Assembly (NCBI RefSeq): GCF_018155095.1
Contig: NZ_NAAI01000005.1
Span: 116,112-180,111, forward strand
From: Bartonella queenslandensis
GTDB lineage: Bacteria; Pseudomonadota; Alphaproteobacteria; Rhizobiales; Rhizobiaceae
DNA: 64,000 nucleotides
Direction: 5' to 3'
In this document: positions 38,741 through 49,182 of the stretch, piece by piece
Layout of the letters: each line of letters begins with the position of its first letter
Numbering within the stretch: position 1 is the stretch's first letter
Notes under the pieces: generated by a model
The model's database searches: none
Seen by the model: only the letters and a program-made list of their open reading frames with translations
What the model was told of the DNA's origin: nothing
Made by a program: the position numbers and the translations under genes

Positions 38741-40084
38741 ATGATAAATGAAAATGAGAGATTAGGAGGGGTATTTTCGCAAACTGTAAAACAGGTACGC
38801 GCACTTGTTTTGATACCGATCTTTCAAGAGAATAGAAGTGAAAACTCTCTGAGAGAATGTTCTATATCTTCTCGTGTTCAAGAGGCATTGGGATTGGCGC
38901 GTGCTATAAGGTTAGAAGTTGTTAATTACGAAACAATTAACCTTTTAACACCTCGTCCTGCGACTCTCTTTGGAAAAGGTAAAGCAGATGTGCTTGCCGA
39001 TTATATCGGTGAATATTCTATCGAGCTTGCGATTGTAGATCACTTTTTAACGCCAGTACAGCAGCGCAATTTAGAAAAATTATGGAATTGTAAAGTTATT
39101 GATAGGACGGCTTTGATTCTTGAAATTTTTGGTGATCGTGCACGAACAAAAGAAGGGGTTTTGCAAGTAGAATTGGCGCATTTGTCCTATCAAAAAGGGC
39201 GTCTTGTGCGGAGTTGGACGCACTTGGAAAGACAACGGGGAGGGCGTGGCTTTCTAGGTGGACCTGGTGAAACGCAAATTGAAGCAGATAGGCGTCTTTT
39301 GCAAGAGAAAATTATTCGTATTCGCCGCGAATTGGAAACGGTTGTTAAAACACGTGCACTTCATAGAGCAAAAAGAAAAAAAACATCTTATCCTGTTGTG
39401 GCACTAGTAGGATATACGAATGCAGGAAAGTCAACACTTTTTAACCGTTTAAGCGGTGCTAATATTTTAGCAAAGAATATGTTATTTGCAACCCTTGATC
39501 CGACTTTACGCAAAGTTGTTCTTCCTCATGGAAAAACTATTCTTTTGTCTGATACTGTAGGTTTTATCTCTAATTTGCCAACAAATTTGATTGCAGCTTT
39601 TAGAGCAACTCTTGAAGAAGTGGTTGAAGCGGATCTCATTCTTCATGTAAGAGATATGTTAGATCTTGATCATCGTGCCCACGTCCAAGATGTTTTAGAA
39701 GTGCTTTCAAGTCTTGATATCGATATTGATGATACAGAGCATATCATAGAAGTTTGGAATAAGATTGATATGTTAGATGAGCAAGCATTGAATGTTTTAC
39801 AAACGAGCGCAAAGACACGGTTAAATCCTGCTCTCATGGTGTCAGCCCTTAAAGGGGATGGATTCGATCAATTACTAAGAACCATTGAAAAGCGAATTTT
39901 TGGAGAGGTACAAAGCATTGAATATCTTTTAAAACCTCATGAAATGTCACTTATTGATTGGTTTTATGAAAACTCTGCGGAAATAAAGCAGGAAGGGCAT
40001 GATGATGGGTCTATTACCATTAGAGCTGTTCTTACTTCTGAAGCAAAAAAACAATTAGAGAATATTAAAAAAAATATGAATTAA
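38741..40084 (+). CDS. hflX: Ribosome-associated GTPase HflX
   Basis: A 447-residue translation-linked GTPase. The N-terminal HflX domain carries TLFGKGKADVLADYI and RTALILEIFGDRARTKEG, then LERQRGGRGFLGGPGETQIEADRRLL. The G domain has G1 GYTNAGKST, G3 DTVGFI and G4 NKID. HflX splits stalled 70S ribosomes and binds the 50S subunit. Co-located with hfq as in many proteobacteria. Confidence 0.96.
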   Translation: MINENERLGGVFSQTVKQVRALVLIPIFQENRSENSLRECSISSRVQEALGLARAIRLEVVNYETINLLTPRPATLFGKGKADVLADYIGEYSIELAIVDHFLTPVQQRNLEKLWNCKVIDRTALILEIFGDRARTKEGVLQVELAHLSYQKGRLVRSWTHLERQRGGRGFLGGPGETQIEADRRLLQEKIIRIRRELETVVKTRALHRAKRKKTSYPVVALVGYTNAGKSTLFNRLSGANILAKNMLFATLDPTLRKVVLPHGKTILLSDTVGFISNLPTNLIAAFRATLEEVVEADLILHVRDMLDLDHRAHVQDVLEVLSSLDIDIDDTEHIIEVWNKIDMLDEQALNVLQTSAKTRLNPALMVSALKGDGFDQLLRTIEKRIFGEVQSIEYLLKPHEMSLIDWFYENSAEIKQEGHDDGSITIRAVLTSEAKKQLENIKKNMN

Positions 40085-40228
40085 GTTTTTTAAAGCTATT
40101 GTTGAATGTTTTTGCTTAAATTTTATGTTTTTCTTATCTCAAAATAATATGAAAGCAAGTTAAGAGGATAGTTACTACTTTCTCTTAATAAGACGATATG
40201 AAGAAGTATTTTGCTGGTTAAAATAAAG

Positions 40229-42055
40229 ATGAGTCTTAAATGTAATAAAAGACTGTTCGTACGTACAGTATGGCGAAACATTTTGATTGTTTTGCTGTTA
40301 CAAATGCTGTTTATCTCTTTGATTTGGTTTTATTATTTTATTCAGCCCCGTGGTTACCAAGCAACTTTAGTATTTTCATTATCTGATTCTGTAGGAAAGC
40401 CATTACCCATTGAAAAACAAGACAACATTATCGCCTTTTTGCTTTCACAGCCTATATTTTTAGATGATTCGTATTTTTCTTTAAGTGCTTCTTATAAGAA
40501 AAAAAAACAAGAAAATATTCGTTTATCGCGTCATGGTGATCTTATCAACCTGACTGTTGAAGCTGAAACACTTGAAGCAGCTCAACGGGGAGTAGAAACT
40601 TGGTTTTCTGCATTTTCACAAGTAATCATAAGACAGAAACAGTCTTTGTTAAATGAGAAATTAGAAGACAAACAATATGATAATACCGCAATCGTTAATA
40701 TCATGCAGGGATTTCGTGCCTCTGTTGATTCTTTTATTCAGCATGGTGTAAAACAAACAGAGCTGAATGATCTTTCGATGCAATTAACGCAAGCAACTTT
40801 AAAGCGTATTCACTTAACAAGTTTGAATTCAACAATTAACATGATGCGTGAAAATGGGCAATCTTTACTGTCCTTATCGTTTATTGCAGACAATTCAGCG
40901 ATTGTTTCTCTGGAATCTAAACGTGATCTCTTGGAAACACAAAGAGCACATATGGCTGCACAATTGGGGTGGAATCATCCTCAAATTAAGGCCATGACTG
41001 CGGAATTAGAGGCGGTTTCTCAGCAATTAAAAAATAAAATTTTACAGATCGTTTATCAAGTCCATTCAGATGAGATTATTGCAACGGAGTTGGAAAAACA
41101 GCTCAAAAAAAGGGTAAGCTTTTTTGTAAAAGATCAGTCCCAATCTTGGAATCAAATATTTAACGAGTTTGAAAATAAAATAAAAGTAGAGATCGATGCA
41201 CAAAATAAAGCGATGAGTAAATTTGCTCAAGGGAGAGAAAAAGTTATTGGTTCATATCGGGGATTGAATGATGATTCTCTTCTCTTGCAAAATACAAAGA
41301 TCCACGTGGTTATGCCAACAACGTTAACGCCAATTTCTTTTATGGCTCTTTATGGAAAAAATATTCTTGTGAGCGCATTGGTGAGCTTCCTTACTCTTTT
41401 GCTTGGAATAGTGTTATTTTATCCGTGCTTTAAAGACAAAAAAGATCAATCCTCAGAAGAGGACTTGAGCTCAAAAGAAAATGTTTTCAAGAAGAATGAG
41501 AGTATTCTAATTTCTCAAGAAATGAAAAATCTTGAAGCTTTTATTACAATAGAGGGATTATCTGATGTGTTGAAATGGCGTGCCTCAACCATTATTTCAA
41601 TCATTGGACAAGAGGCTGCACGGACAGCAGCAAAACTTTCTCTTCATCTTACAAAAGAAAACAAAACAATTTTGTTAGTTGATATCTCTGGTCAACAAAT
41701 AGAGAAAGTCATTGGTCCACATCGAGGGTTGAGTGATATTTTAACGGGCAATGCTCAGTTGCATGATGTTATTTACCGTGATTATGATACGGGGGTTGAT
41801 ATTCTCCCCCAGGGATTAACAAGTACTGTTTCTGCACAAGATTTTTCAAATAATATTTCTCATATATTACAAGAATTTAAAAAAGAGTATGATTTTATCA
41901 TTTTAGAGATGGCAAGCGAACCCAAATATGGATTTGAGCAATTTGCAGAGCTAACGGATTATTATATTTGTCATACTGTTCTTAGTGAACAGGATTGGAT
42001 GATGCGGATGGTCAGCTGCTTTCCAAAGACTGTTTATCGCGTTGTTGCATTATAA
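40229..42055 (+). CDS. Wzz/GumC-like polysaccharide co-polymerase with degenerate BY-kinase domain
   Basis: About 608 residues. A membrane helix near the N-terminus (ILIVLLLQMLFISLIWFYYF) is followed by a periplasmic region with long coiled coil (about 130-380), then a second helix (ILVSALVSFLTLLLGIVLFY). The C-terminal 150 residues resemble ExoP/Wzc-type tyrosine kinase or MinD-like ATPases: TILLVDISGQ fits Walker A', and GLSDILTGNAQLHDVIY and VDILPQG match the family. The Walker A site, expected as a G-x4-G-K-S/T, reads IIGQEAARTAAKLS and has lost the lysine. There is no tyrosine-rich tail. A TTG start at 40211 is an alternative. Downstream of hflX; no glycan synthesis genes adjoin. Confidence 0.72.
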   Translation: MSLKCNKRLFVRTVWRNILIVLLLQMLFISLIWFYYFIQPRGYQATLVFSLSDSVGKPLPIEKQDNIIAFLLSQPIFLDDSYFSLSASYKKKKQENIRLSRHGDLINLTVEAETLEAAQRGVETWFSAFSQVIIRQKQSLLNEKLEDKQYDNTAIVNIMQGFRASVDSFIQHGVKQTELNDLSMQLTQATLKRIHLTSLNSTINMMRENGQSLLSLSFIADNSAIVSLESKRDLLETQRAHMAAQLGWNHPQIKAMTAELEAVSQQLKNKILQIVYQVHSDEIIATELEKQLKKRVSFFVKDQSQSWNQIFNEFENKIKVEIDAQNKAMSKFAQGREKVIGSYRGLNDDSLLLQNTKIHVVMPTTLTPISFMALYGKNILVSALVSFLTLLLGIVLFYPCFKDKKDQSSEEDLSSKENVFKKNESILISQEMKNLEAFITIEGLSDVLKWRASTIISIIGQEAARTAAKLSLHLTKENKTILLVDISGQQIEKVIGPHRGLSDILTGNAQLHDVIYRDYDTGVDILPQGLTSTVSAQDFSNNISHILQEFKKEYDFIILEMASEPKYGFEQFAELTDYYICHTVLSEQDWMMRMVSCFPKTVYRVVAL

Positions 42056-42200
42056 ACTTCGTAAAAAAGAAATATGTATCACGTGTTATAGTGCTGCACT
42101 TGTTTTTTGCTAAAGTTTGAGTACATACTAGAATAAGGGAGATTTTATGTTTAAATTTTAAAATGCATTGTAGTTGGAGAGAAGCGTGGGGCAATCAGAG

Positions 42201-43277
42201 ATGGCAGTAAAGAGATTAAACGATACCTTTTTAACACCTGTACAAAAGAGAAATCGAAAGCAAATTCAGGTGTGGCTTTACTCTATTTTATTGCTTTGCT
42301 TGGCCATTGTCTTAGTGGGGGGAGCAACTCGTTTGACGGGATCAGGATTATCGATAACAGAATGGAAGCCAATACACGGTATTATTCCACCGATTGGTGT
42401 TGATCAATGGCAAGAGGAGTTTTTAAAATATCAACAAATAACACAGTATAAGCTGCTTAATCGTGATATGACTTTAAGTGCTTTTAAAGTTATTTTTTGG
42501 TGGGAATGGGCGCACCGTGTTCTCGGGCGCCTTGTTGGTCTTGTCGCTTTATTGGGGTTAATTGGGTTTTGGGCAACGAAGCGTATTGAAAAAAATATTT
42601 TATTCCCGCTTATCATTGTACCGATCCTTATCGCCTTTCAAGGCTTTATTGGCTGGTGGATGGTGGCTTCAGGGATTGGACAAAGTAATTTAACAAGTGT
42701 GAGCCAATATCGTTTGGCATTTCATCTTATAACGGCATGTTTGGTTATTATTTTTGTTACTTATTTATCTCGAGGACTTGCAGAATATTCAGAAAAACCA
42801 GCCAATCACAAGGTGCAACATTTTGCAGCTTGGCTTGTTATTCTCGTTTTGATAGAGATTTATTTGGGTGCTTTGGTTGCGGGACTTCATGCGGGAAAGG
42901 TCTATAATACATGGCCTCTTATGGATGGTCAGATTATTCCTGACGGATTGTTGCAGCATCGCCCTTATTGGGTTAATTTATTCGAAAATCCTTTAACGGT
43001 TCAATTTATTCATCGGTTTTTTGCTTATTTTTTATTTATTGTCTCGGCTCTTCATGCTTTCTATGTGCGAAAAAATGTTCCACATTCAACCCACTCTCGT
43101 CGTGCATTTCTTATCTGTGTTATGATCATTATCCAGGCACTTTTAGGGATTTTGACACTGTTACATGAAGTTCCAATAAGTTTGGGACTCATTCATCAAA
43201 GTATGGCATTAGTCGTGTTGTGTTTTACAGTTGCACACTGGCGAGCAACAAAAGGAGCCTATCGTGCTGTTGAATAA
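42201..43277 (+). CDS. ctaA: Heme A synthase CtaA
   Basis: About 358 residues, eight predicted transmembrane helices. The blocks GGATRLTGSGLSITEWKPI, WWEWAHRVLGRLVG (heme ligand His), ALVAGLHAGKVYNTWPLMDG, FIHRFFAYFLF and IHQSMALVVL are characteristic of CtaA/COX15. It oxidises heme O to heme A for cytochrome aa3 oxidase. Start uncertain: the frame opens at a TTG (42174) and a GTG at 42186 has GGAGAG close upstream; the ATG at 42201 best fits the conserved N-terminus MAVKRLNDTFLTPVQK. Confidence 0.93.
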   Translation: MAVKRLNDTFLTPVQKRNRKQIQVWLYSILLLCLAIVLVGGATRLTGSGLSITEWKPIHGIIPPIGVDQWQEEFLKYQQITQYKLLNRDMTLSAFKVIFWWEWAHRVLGRLVGLVALLGLIGFWATKRIEKNILFPLIIVPILIAFQGFIGWWMVASGIGQSNLTSVSQYRLAFHLITACLVIIFVTYLSRGLAEYSEKPANHKVQHFAAWLVILVLIEIYLGALVAGLHAGKVYNTWPLMDGQIIPDGLLQHRPYWVNLFENPLTVQFIHRFFAYFLFIVSALHAFYVRKNVPHSTHSRRAFLICVMIIIQALLGILTLLHEVPISLGLIHQSMALVVLCFTVAHWRATKGAYRAVE

Positions 43278-43298
43278 AAGTTTGTATCTAGATGGAGT

Positions 43299-44231
43299 TT
43301 AGTTGCCTGAAATCATTAAATCAAGATTTTGGATCGCAGCAGCTGATGCGCCCTTTCCTAAATTATCGAATAGGGCACAGAGATTAAAAATGCCTTCGCG
43401 ATCATTTCCAAATACAAACAGTTTCATACCATCTTTATTGGCTAAACATTCTGGATTCAGTCTTTGAAGTGAAGCGGTTTCTTCTTGTGATGCAAGTGAA
43501 ATGATGTTTTGCCCATCGTAATGGTTTGCAAGGATTTCACGTATATCAGAACAGTTTGCTGATTTTGTAAATAAATAGCGGTGCAGTGGAAGATTCACAA
43601 TCATTCCCTGAGGAAAACGACCAACACTGGGTATAAAAAGTGGCGTTTGATTGATTTGTCCATGGAGTTTAATTTCTGGTACATGTTTGTGTTCAAGATT
43701 GAGGCCATAGATAAAATAATTTTCCTGAATATTTTCTTGAGATTGATTTTCCATTTGTGTAATCAGCTTTTTTCCACCACCTGTATAGCCGGAGATTGCA
43801 TGAATCGAGATGGGATAATCAGCATCTAGCAATCCTGCTTCGCGAAGTGGGCGAATCAAGCTAATAGCACCGGTGGGATAACATCCAGGATTAGATACGT
43901 AATGGGCTGCTTGAATGCGTTTTTTTTGTCCTGCTGTCATTTCAGGAAAACCGTAGACCCAGTTTGGTGCAACACGGTGAGCTGTTGAGCTATCAATAAC
44001 CCGAATGTTTTTATTCTTTTTAAGCCAATGAACGGTTTTGCGTGCTGCATCATCTGGAAGACATAAAATAGCAATATCGCTTTGATTAAGATAATCTTGT
44101 CGCAGATGAACATTATGGCGATCCTTATGAGCAAGAGAAAGTAGTTTTAAATCTGAACGTTTCTCTAAGCGTTTTTGTATTTGTAGTCCGGTTGTGCCGT
44201 GTTCACCATCAATAAAAACTTTGGTTGCCAT
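43299..44231 (-). CDS. argC: N-acetyl-gamma-glutamyl-phosphate reductase, type 2
   Basis: A 310-residue short-form ArgC, starting MATKVFIDGEHGTTGLQIQ with the NADP-binding glycine motif. The catalytic cysteine lies in YVSNPGCYPTGAISLIRPL. The frame is open for 16 more codons upstream, but AAGG lies just before the ATG at 44231 and homology begins there. It reduces N-acetylglutamyl phosphate in arginine synthesis. No other arg gene is in the window. It is convergent with ctaA with 21 bp between stops. Confidence 0.95.
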   Translation of the reverse strand: MATKVFIDGEHGTTGLQIQKRLEKRSDLKLLSLAHKDRHNVHLRQDYLNQSDIAILCLPDDAARKTVHWLKKNKNIRVIDSSTAHRVAPNWVYGFPEMTAGQKKRIQAAHYVSNPGCYPTGAISLIRPLREAGLLDADYPISIHAISGYTGGGKKLITQMENQSQENIQENYFIYGLNLEHKHVPEIKLHGQINQTPLFIPSVGRFPQGMIVNLPLHRYLFTKSANCSDIREILANHYDGQNIISLASQEETASLQRLNPECLANKDGMKLFVFGNDREGIFNLCALFDNLGKGASAAAIQNLDLMISGN

Positions 44232-44569
44232 TCTTAAACGCCTTATCTTAATTTTCCCTACATATCCAGCTTTTCTCATTATAAATTATTTCAAATCATT
44301 ACCAACTTAAATCATAATTATTAACTTATTGAATTTATTTAAATTATAGATATTTTTTGTAAAAGGTCTAAATGAAGAAAGTAAAAGAAAAAACTTAATT
44401 TTATTTTTCACTATTTTTGTAAGGAAAGTTTTTGCTGTTTCTATGATTAAGGAATAACATAAATATTTGTATCAGTATTTTGAGTGTAATTGGTTTAAAA
44501 TGTTTGGTTTGCATGGTTTGCTATGTTATCGTTTAATGACTTTATTTTTTAATGTTAGGAATGTATTTT
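44232..44569. other. Divergent spacer between argC and glyA
   Basis: About 340 bp of AT-rich DNA between divergent argC and glyA. It must hold both promoters. No glycine- or THF-type riboswitch fold was recognised upstream of glyA by eye. Confidence 0.35.
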
Positions 44570-45883
44570 ATGACTCAGCAAGAAAATGACGCACAAAAGC
44601 GCTTTTTTAATGATAATTTACAGATAGTTGATGGTGCAATCTTTAATGCCATTAAAGGGGAATTTGAACGTCAACAACATGAGATTGAATTGATTGCTTC
44701 AGAGAATATTGTTTCAAGAGCAGTTCTTGAAGCACAGGGATCTGTTTTAACCAATAAATATGCAGAAGGTTATCCAAGAAAGCGCTACTATGGTGGGTGT
44801 CAATTTGTAGATGTCGTTGAAGATTTAGCTATTGAAAGAGCAAAACAGCTTTTTGGTGCTGCTTTTGCAAATGTACAGCCTAATTCTGGTAGCCAAATGA
44901 ATCAAGCTGTCTTTCTGGCTTTACTCCAGCCTGGTGACACATTTATGGGATTAGATTTAAATGCTGGTGGTCACCTTACGCATGGTTCATCTGTCAATAT
45001 GTCAGGAAAATGGTTTGATGTTGTTTCCTATGGTGTGCGTCAAGAAGATCAGATTATTGATATGGATGAGGTTGAGCGGCTTGCAAAAGAACATAAGCCA
45101 AAACTTATTATAGCAGGGGGGTCAGCTTATCCTCGATTCTGGGATTGGGAGAGATTCCGTGAAATTACAGATGAAATCGGTGCTCATCTCCTCGTTGATA
45201 TGTCTCATATTGCTGGTCTTGTTGCTGGTGGCGTACATCCTTCACCTGTTCCTCATGCGCATATTGTAACGACGACAACACATAAATCACTTCGAGGTCC
45301 GCGTGGTGGTTTGATATTGACAAATGATGAGGCTTTATCCAGAAAAATTAATTCTGCTATTTTTCCTGGTCTTCAAGGGGGGCCTTTAATGCATGTGATT
45401 GCGGCAAAAGCTGTTGCATTTGGAGAGGCTTTGCAGCCTTCTTTCAAGAGTTACAGTGCTCATGTTGTTGCTAATGCGAAAACTTTAGCAAAAACATTAC
45501 AGAGTAATGGTTTTAATATTGTTTCTGGCGGTACAGATAATCATTTATTGTTGGTTGATTTACGTTCGAAAAATCTAACAGGAAAGCGTGCCGAATTGGC
45601 TTTAGGACGCGCTCATATTACCTGCAATAAAAATGGTATTCCTTTTGATCCTGAAACACCTTCTATAACATCAGGAATTCGTTTGGGATCACCTGCTGCT
45701 ACAACGCGTGGGTTTTCAGAAAAAGAGTTTGTTCAAGTTGCACATCTGATTGCAGAAGTTCTTGATGGTTTGCGAAACGCAAAAAGCGATGAAGATAATT
45801 ATGACGTTGAAATGGCTGTTAAGAAAAAGGTGGAAGATATAACGAATCAATTTCCTCTTTACTCTTATCTTAGTACGCCTTAA
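44570..45883 (+). CDS. glyA: Serine hydroxymethyltransferase
   Basis: A 437-residue PLP enzyme from the ATG at 44570; in-frame ATGs at 44552 and 44561 are closer to or inside the AGGA site. [42 protein letters not shown] and [14 protein letters not shown] (PLP lysine) are all intact. It converts serine and THF to glycine and methylene-THF, supplying one-carbon units used by the purine enzymes in this window. It begins the conserved glyA-nrdR-ribD-ribE-ribH-nusB run. Confidence 0.97.
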   Translation: MTQQENDAQKRFFNDNLQIVDGAIFNAIKGEFERQQHEIELIASENIVSRAVLEAQGSVLTNKYAEGYPRKRYYGGCQFVDVVEDLAIERAKQLFGAAFANVQPNSGSQMNQAVFLALLQPGDTFMGLDLNAGGHLTHGSSVNMSGKWFDVVSYGVRQEDQIIDMDEVERLAKEHKPKLIIAGGSAYPRFWDWERFREITDEIGAHLLVDMSHIAGLVAGGVHPSPVPHAHIVTTTTHKSLRGPRGGLILTNDEALSRKINSAIFPGLQGGPLMHVIAAKAVAFGEALQPSFKSYSAHVVANAKTLAKTLQSNGFNIVSGGTDNHLLLVDLRSKNLTGKRAELALGRAHITCNKNGIPFDPETPSITSGIRLGSPAATTRGFSEKEFVQVAHLIAEVLDGLRNAKSDEDNYDVEMAVKKKVEDITNQFPLYSYLSTP

Positions 45884-45896
45884 GGATAAAAAAGAG

Positions 45897-46379
45897 ATGC
45901 GCTGTCCTTACTGTCAATATGAGGATACACAGGTTAAAGACTCACGTCCAGCAGAAGAGGGCGCGGTGATTCGTCGCCGTCGTGTCTGTTCTGTTTGCGG
46001 TGGTCGTTTTACAACGTTTGAACGTGTTCAATTGCGTGAACTTTTGGTTACTAAAAAAAGTGGACGATGTGAGCCATTTGATCGTGATAAATTAATGCGA
46101 TCAGTTGATGTGGCTATACGTAAGCGCAATATTGATCCTGATCGTATTGAACAGGCAATCTCTGGCATTGTACGCCAGCTTGAGAGTTTGGGGGAACCAG
46201 AGATTGCTTCAGAAAAAATTGGACATCTTGTTATGGAAGCACTAAAAAGAATTGATGATATTGCCTATATCCGTTTTGCTTCTGTGTATCGAGATTTTCG
46301 TAATGCAAGCGATTTTCACGATATTATTGATGAGTTGTCAAAGGGTATAGCGGATACAGAATCTCGTTTTTATGAATAA
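45897..46379 (+). CDS. nrdR: Transcriptional repressor NrdR
   Basis: A 160-residue protein. The N-terminal zinc ribbon [18 protein letters not shown] and [15 protein letters not shown] has its four cysteines. The ATP-cone domain follows with [23 protein letters not shown]. It represses ribonucleotide reductase genes depending on dATP/ATP. It starts 13 bp after glyA and overlaps ribD by 8 bp. Confidence 0.96.
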   Translation: MRCPYCQYEDTQVKDSRPAEEGAVIRRRRVCSVCGGRFTTFERVQLRELLVTKKSGRCEPFDRDKLMRSVDVAIRKRNIDPDRIEQAISGIVRQLESLGEPEIASEKIGHLVMEALKRIDDIAYIRFASVYRDFRNASDFHDIIDELSKGIADTESRFYE

Positions 46380-47499
46380 AAAAGTGCAAGATGAGCGGTT
46401 TATGGCTGCTGCTATCCGTTTGGCAGAGCGTCATGTGGGACTTACAGGTGGGAATCCTTCGGTTGGTACATTAATTGTACAAAATAGTGACGATGCGGGG
46501 GCATTTATTGTTGGCTATGGCATTACAGCTCTTCATGGGAGTCCTCATGCGGAAGTACAGGCTTTACGCATGGCTGGTTCTTTGGCTCAAGGAGCGACTG
46601 CTTATGTGACTTTAGAACCATGCGCCCATTATGGAAAAACTTTTCCGTGTGTCAACGCACTTATTGATTCAGGTATTTCGCGGGTTGTTGTTGCTCTTAC
46701 TGATTGTGATAAGCGTGTGGATGGTCGTGGCCTTGCTCTTTTGCGTGCGGCTGGTATTGAAGTCGTTGAGGGCATTTTAGCTGAAGAGGCGTTTGAATCT
46801 TTATGGACGCATTGGTGTATAAGAAAGATGCAACGCTGTGCTGTCACTTTCAAAATGGCAGTTTCTGCCGATAATAGTGTGGGAAAAAAAGGGGAGGGGA
46901 GAATAAAGATTAGTGGAGCACTTTCCCATACCCATACGCATATTCTACGGGCTCAAAACAATGCTATTCTCGTTGGTATTGGTACTATACTAGCAGATGA
47001 TCCACAGCTCAATTGCCGCTTACCAGGAATGGAAATGCGCTCACCAATTCGTATTATTTTAGATGCCGACTTATCTATCCCCCTTGATGCAAAAGTTGTT
47101 CAGACAGCCATAAAAATTCCTACATGGGTTATTTGTGATATGGATTTTTCAAAGAAAAGCAAAAAGAATGCGTTGGAGAAATATGGTGTGTCTGTTTATT
47201 CGGTAGAGATGAATAATGGGTATGTAGAACCTTTTGCTCTTTTACAGATACTTTATAAACATGGGATTAATAGTGTTTTACTGGAAGGGGGCGTAAAAAC
47301 AGGAGAAAAATTTTTGAATGCGGGTTGTGTTGATCATTTGATATGTTTTTATAGTCCTGTTGTTTTAGGAAAAAAACGTATTGAAGCTCCTTATTTTGGA
47401 AATTATCTCTCGCAATTTCATGAGGTTGAGACAAAAATGTTTGGAAATGACCGTTTTTATAAATGGAGACGTAAGACATTATGTTCACAGGAATTATAA
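46372..47499 (+). CDS. ribD: Riboflavin biosynthesis deaminase/reductase RibD
   Basis: A 375-residue bifunctional enzyme. The deaminase half has the zinc site SPHAEVQAL and [13 protein letters not shown]. The reductase half has [31 protein letters not shown] and [13 protein letters not shown]. It deaminates and then reduces the pyrimidine intermediate of riboflavin. It overlaps nrdR and ribE at its ends, so the run is tightly coupled. Confidence 0.95.
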   Translation: MNKKVQDERFMAAAIRLAERHVGLTGGNPSVGTLIVQNSDDAGAFIVGYGITALHGSPHAEVQALRMAGSLAQGATAYVTLEPCAHYGKTFPCVNALIDSGISRVVVALTDCDKRVDGRGLALLRAAGIEVVEGILAEEAFESLWTHWCIRKMQRCAVTFKMAVSADNSVGKKGEGRIKISGALSHTHTHILRAQNNAILVGIGTILADDPQLNCRLPGMEMRSPIRIILDADLSIPLDAKVVQTAIKIPTWVICDMDFSKKSKKNALEKYGVSVYSVEMNNGYVEPFALLQILYKHGINSVLLEGGVKTGEKFLNAGCVDHLICFYSPVVLGKKRIEAPYFGNYLSQFHEVETKMFGNDRFYKWRRKTLCSQEL

Positions 47500-48098
47500 C
47501 GGATATTGGTTGTGTTGAAGATATTCAATCTTTAAAACAGGGGATACGTTTAAAGATTTCTACACGCTATGCTGTAGAAAGTTTAGCAATTGGTGCATCA
47601 ATTGCGTGTTCAGGAATTTGTCTGACAATTGTGGAACGAGGATTTAAACAAGAAGATTCCAATTGGTTTTTTGTTGAAGCATGGGAAGAAGCATTACGTT
47701 TAACAAATCTTGCCCAATGGAAAAAAGGAACTTTTGTTAATTTAGAACGTTCACTTCGATTGGGTGATGAAATGGGAGGGCATTTGGTTTCTGGTCATAT
47801 TGATGGCTTGGCTGAAATTATTGAACAAAAAAATGAAGGGGATGCAATTCGTTTTTATTTAAAAGTTTCAAGACAATTTATGCCTTTCATTGTCCCTAAG
47901 GGATCCCTTGCACTGAATGGAACATCTTTGACTGTTAATGGTGTTAAAGATTGTGTTTTTGATGTTCTTATTATTCGTCATACACTTAAAATGACAACGT
48001 GGGGACAAGCTAAAATTGGAGATTGGGTCAATTTAGAAATTGATCAACTTGCTCGTTATGCTGCGAAGCTTTTTGCTTTTAAAGGAGAAGATGAATAA
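47481..48098 (+). CDS. ribE: Riboflavin synthase alpha subunit
   Basis: A 205-residue protein with two similar lumazine-binding repeats. [15 protein letters not shown] opens repeat 1, LGDEMGGHLVSGHIDG joins the halves, and GTSLTVNGVKDCVFDVLIIRHTL lies in repeat 2. It dismutates two lumazine molecules to riboflavin. It overlaps ribD by 19 bp. Lumazine synthase follows after about 80 bp. Confidence 0.95.
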   Translation: MFTGIITDIGCVEDIQSLKQGIRLKISTRYAVESLAIGASIACSGICLTIVERGFKQEDSNWFFVEAWEEALRLTNLAQWKKGTFVNLERSLRLGDEMGGHLVSGHIDGLAEIIEQKNEGDAIRFYLKVSRQFMPFIVPKGSLALNGTSLTVNGVKDCVFDVLIIRHTLKMTTWGQAKIGDWVNLEIDQLARYAAKLFAFKGEDE

Positions 48099-48180
48099 GC
48101 TACAGCTCTATTGATCGTTTTTAGAATTTTATGCTCTATAGCTTTGAGTTTTTTTGATTCGTTTTTTGTGGAATTCCATT

Positions 48181-48639
48181 ATGATGAAAGAGATACGTAA
48201 AAAGCCTCACGTATTGATTGTTGAAGCACGTTTTTATGAAGAGATTTCTGATGCGCTTTTGAAAGGTGCTGTGAGTGCTTTGCAAAAAGCTGAAGTCAGT
48301 TATGATATTATAACAGTTCCAGGAGCCTTAGAAATACCAGCTGCAATAGCTTTTGCTGAACAAAATAAGATAATATCTTATGATGGTTATGTTGCACTGG
48401 GTTGTGTTATTCGGGGTGAAACGTATCACTTTGAAATTGTTGCCAATGATTCTTGTCGTGCATTAATGGATTTAACTGTCCATAAACACTTAGCTATTGG
48501 AAATGGTATTTTAACTGTTGAAAATGAAGAGCAAGCATGGGTGCGTGCAGAACAAGATAACAAAAATAAAGGTGGTTTTGCGGCTGAAGCTGCTCTATGT
48601 ATGATCGCTCTAAAAAAGAGATTTGGAGATAATCGTTAA
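48181..48639 (+). CDS. ribH: 6,7-dimethyl-8-ribityllumazine synthase
   Basis: About 152 residues. [34 protein letters not shown] and [17 protein letters not shown] (catalytic His in TYHFE) identify lumazine synthase. The frame is open from 48154, but GTGGAA is positioned for the ATG ATG at 48181. It condenses the pyrimidine with dihydroxybutanone phosphate. nusB begins 2 bp after its stop. Confidence 0.94.
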   Translation: MMKEIRKKPHVLIVEARFYEEISDALLKGAVSALQKAEVSYDIITVPGALEIPAAIAFAEQNKIISYDGYVALGCVIRGETYHFEIVANDSCRALMDLTVHKHLAIGNGILTVENEEQAWVRAEQDNKNKGGFAAEAALCMIALKKRFGDNR

Positions 48640-48641
48640 AT

Positions 48642-49112
48642 ATGGCTGATATAAAAGGCAGACATTTTCCGCGTTCAGCCAATAAACGTGGAGCAGCAAG
48701 ACTCGCTGCAGTTCAGGCTCTTTATCAAATGGATATTGTGGGTTCGGGAGTGATGGAAACAGCTGCTGAATATGAGGCTTATCGTTTGGGAAAAGATATT
48801 GATGGAGACCAGTATCTTGAAGCTGATTTTCAATGGTTTTTGGCGATTATAACAGGTGTTGTAAAAGATCAAAAACAGCTTGATCCCCTGCTTCATCAAC
48901 AGCTTTCTGCAGAATGGTCTCTTTCACGTCTTGATTCTATATTGCGAGCAATTTTACGAGCAGCTTTATGGGAGCTGATCAACCGTAAAGATGTTCCCGT
49001 TGCGGTTGTCGTAAATGAATATGTTGATATAGCCAAGGCGTTTTTTGAAGGTGATGAGTCAAAACTTGTTAATGCCGTTCTCGACAGTATGGCAAAAAAA
49101 ATCCGCCTCTAA
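48642..49112 (+). CDS. nusB: Transcription antitermination factor NusB
   Basis: A 156-residue helical protein. [18 protein letters not shown], then [21 protein letters not shown] and [26 protein letters not shown] are the family blocks. NusB with S10 binds boxA RNA to prevent early termination of rRNA transcripts. It closes the rib operon and is followed by an inverted repeat terminator-like element. Confidence 0.95.
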   Translation: MADIKGRHFPRSANKRGAARLAAVQALYQMDIVGSGVMETAAEYEAYRLGKDIDGDQYLEADFQWFLAIITGVVKDQKQLDPLLHQQLSAEWSLSRLDSILRAILRAALWELINRKDVPVAVVVNEYVDIAKAFFEGDESKLVNAVLDSMAKKIRL

Positions 49113-49123
49113 TCGTTACATTT

Positions 49124-49154
49124 TTATTAGGTCTGATAACTTCAGACCTAATAA
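49124..49154. terminator. Perfect 13-bp inverted repeat between convergent genes
   Basis: TTATTAGGTCTGA (49124-49136) is followed by a 5-nt loop and its exact complement (49142-49154). It sits between the stops of nusB (plus) and bamE (minus), the place for a bidirectional terminator. Neither side has a long T run. Confidence 0.55.
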
Positions 49155-49182
49155 TGTTGAAACAGTAAGTAGACAATATACT

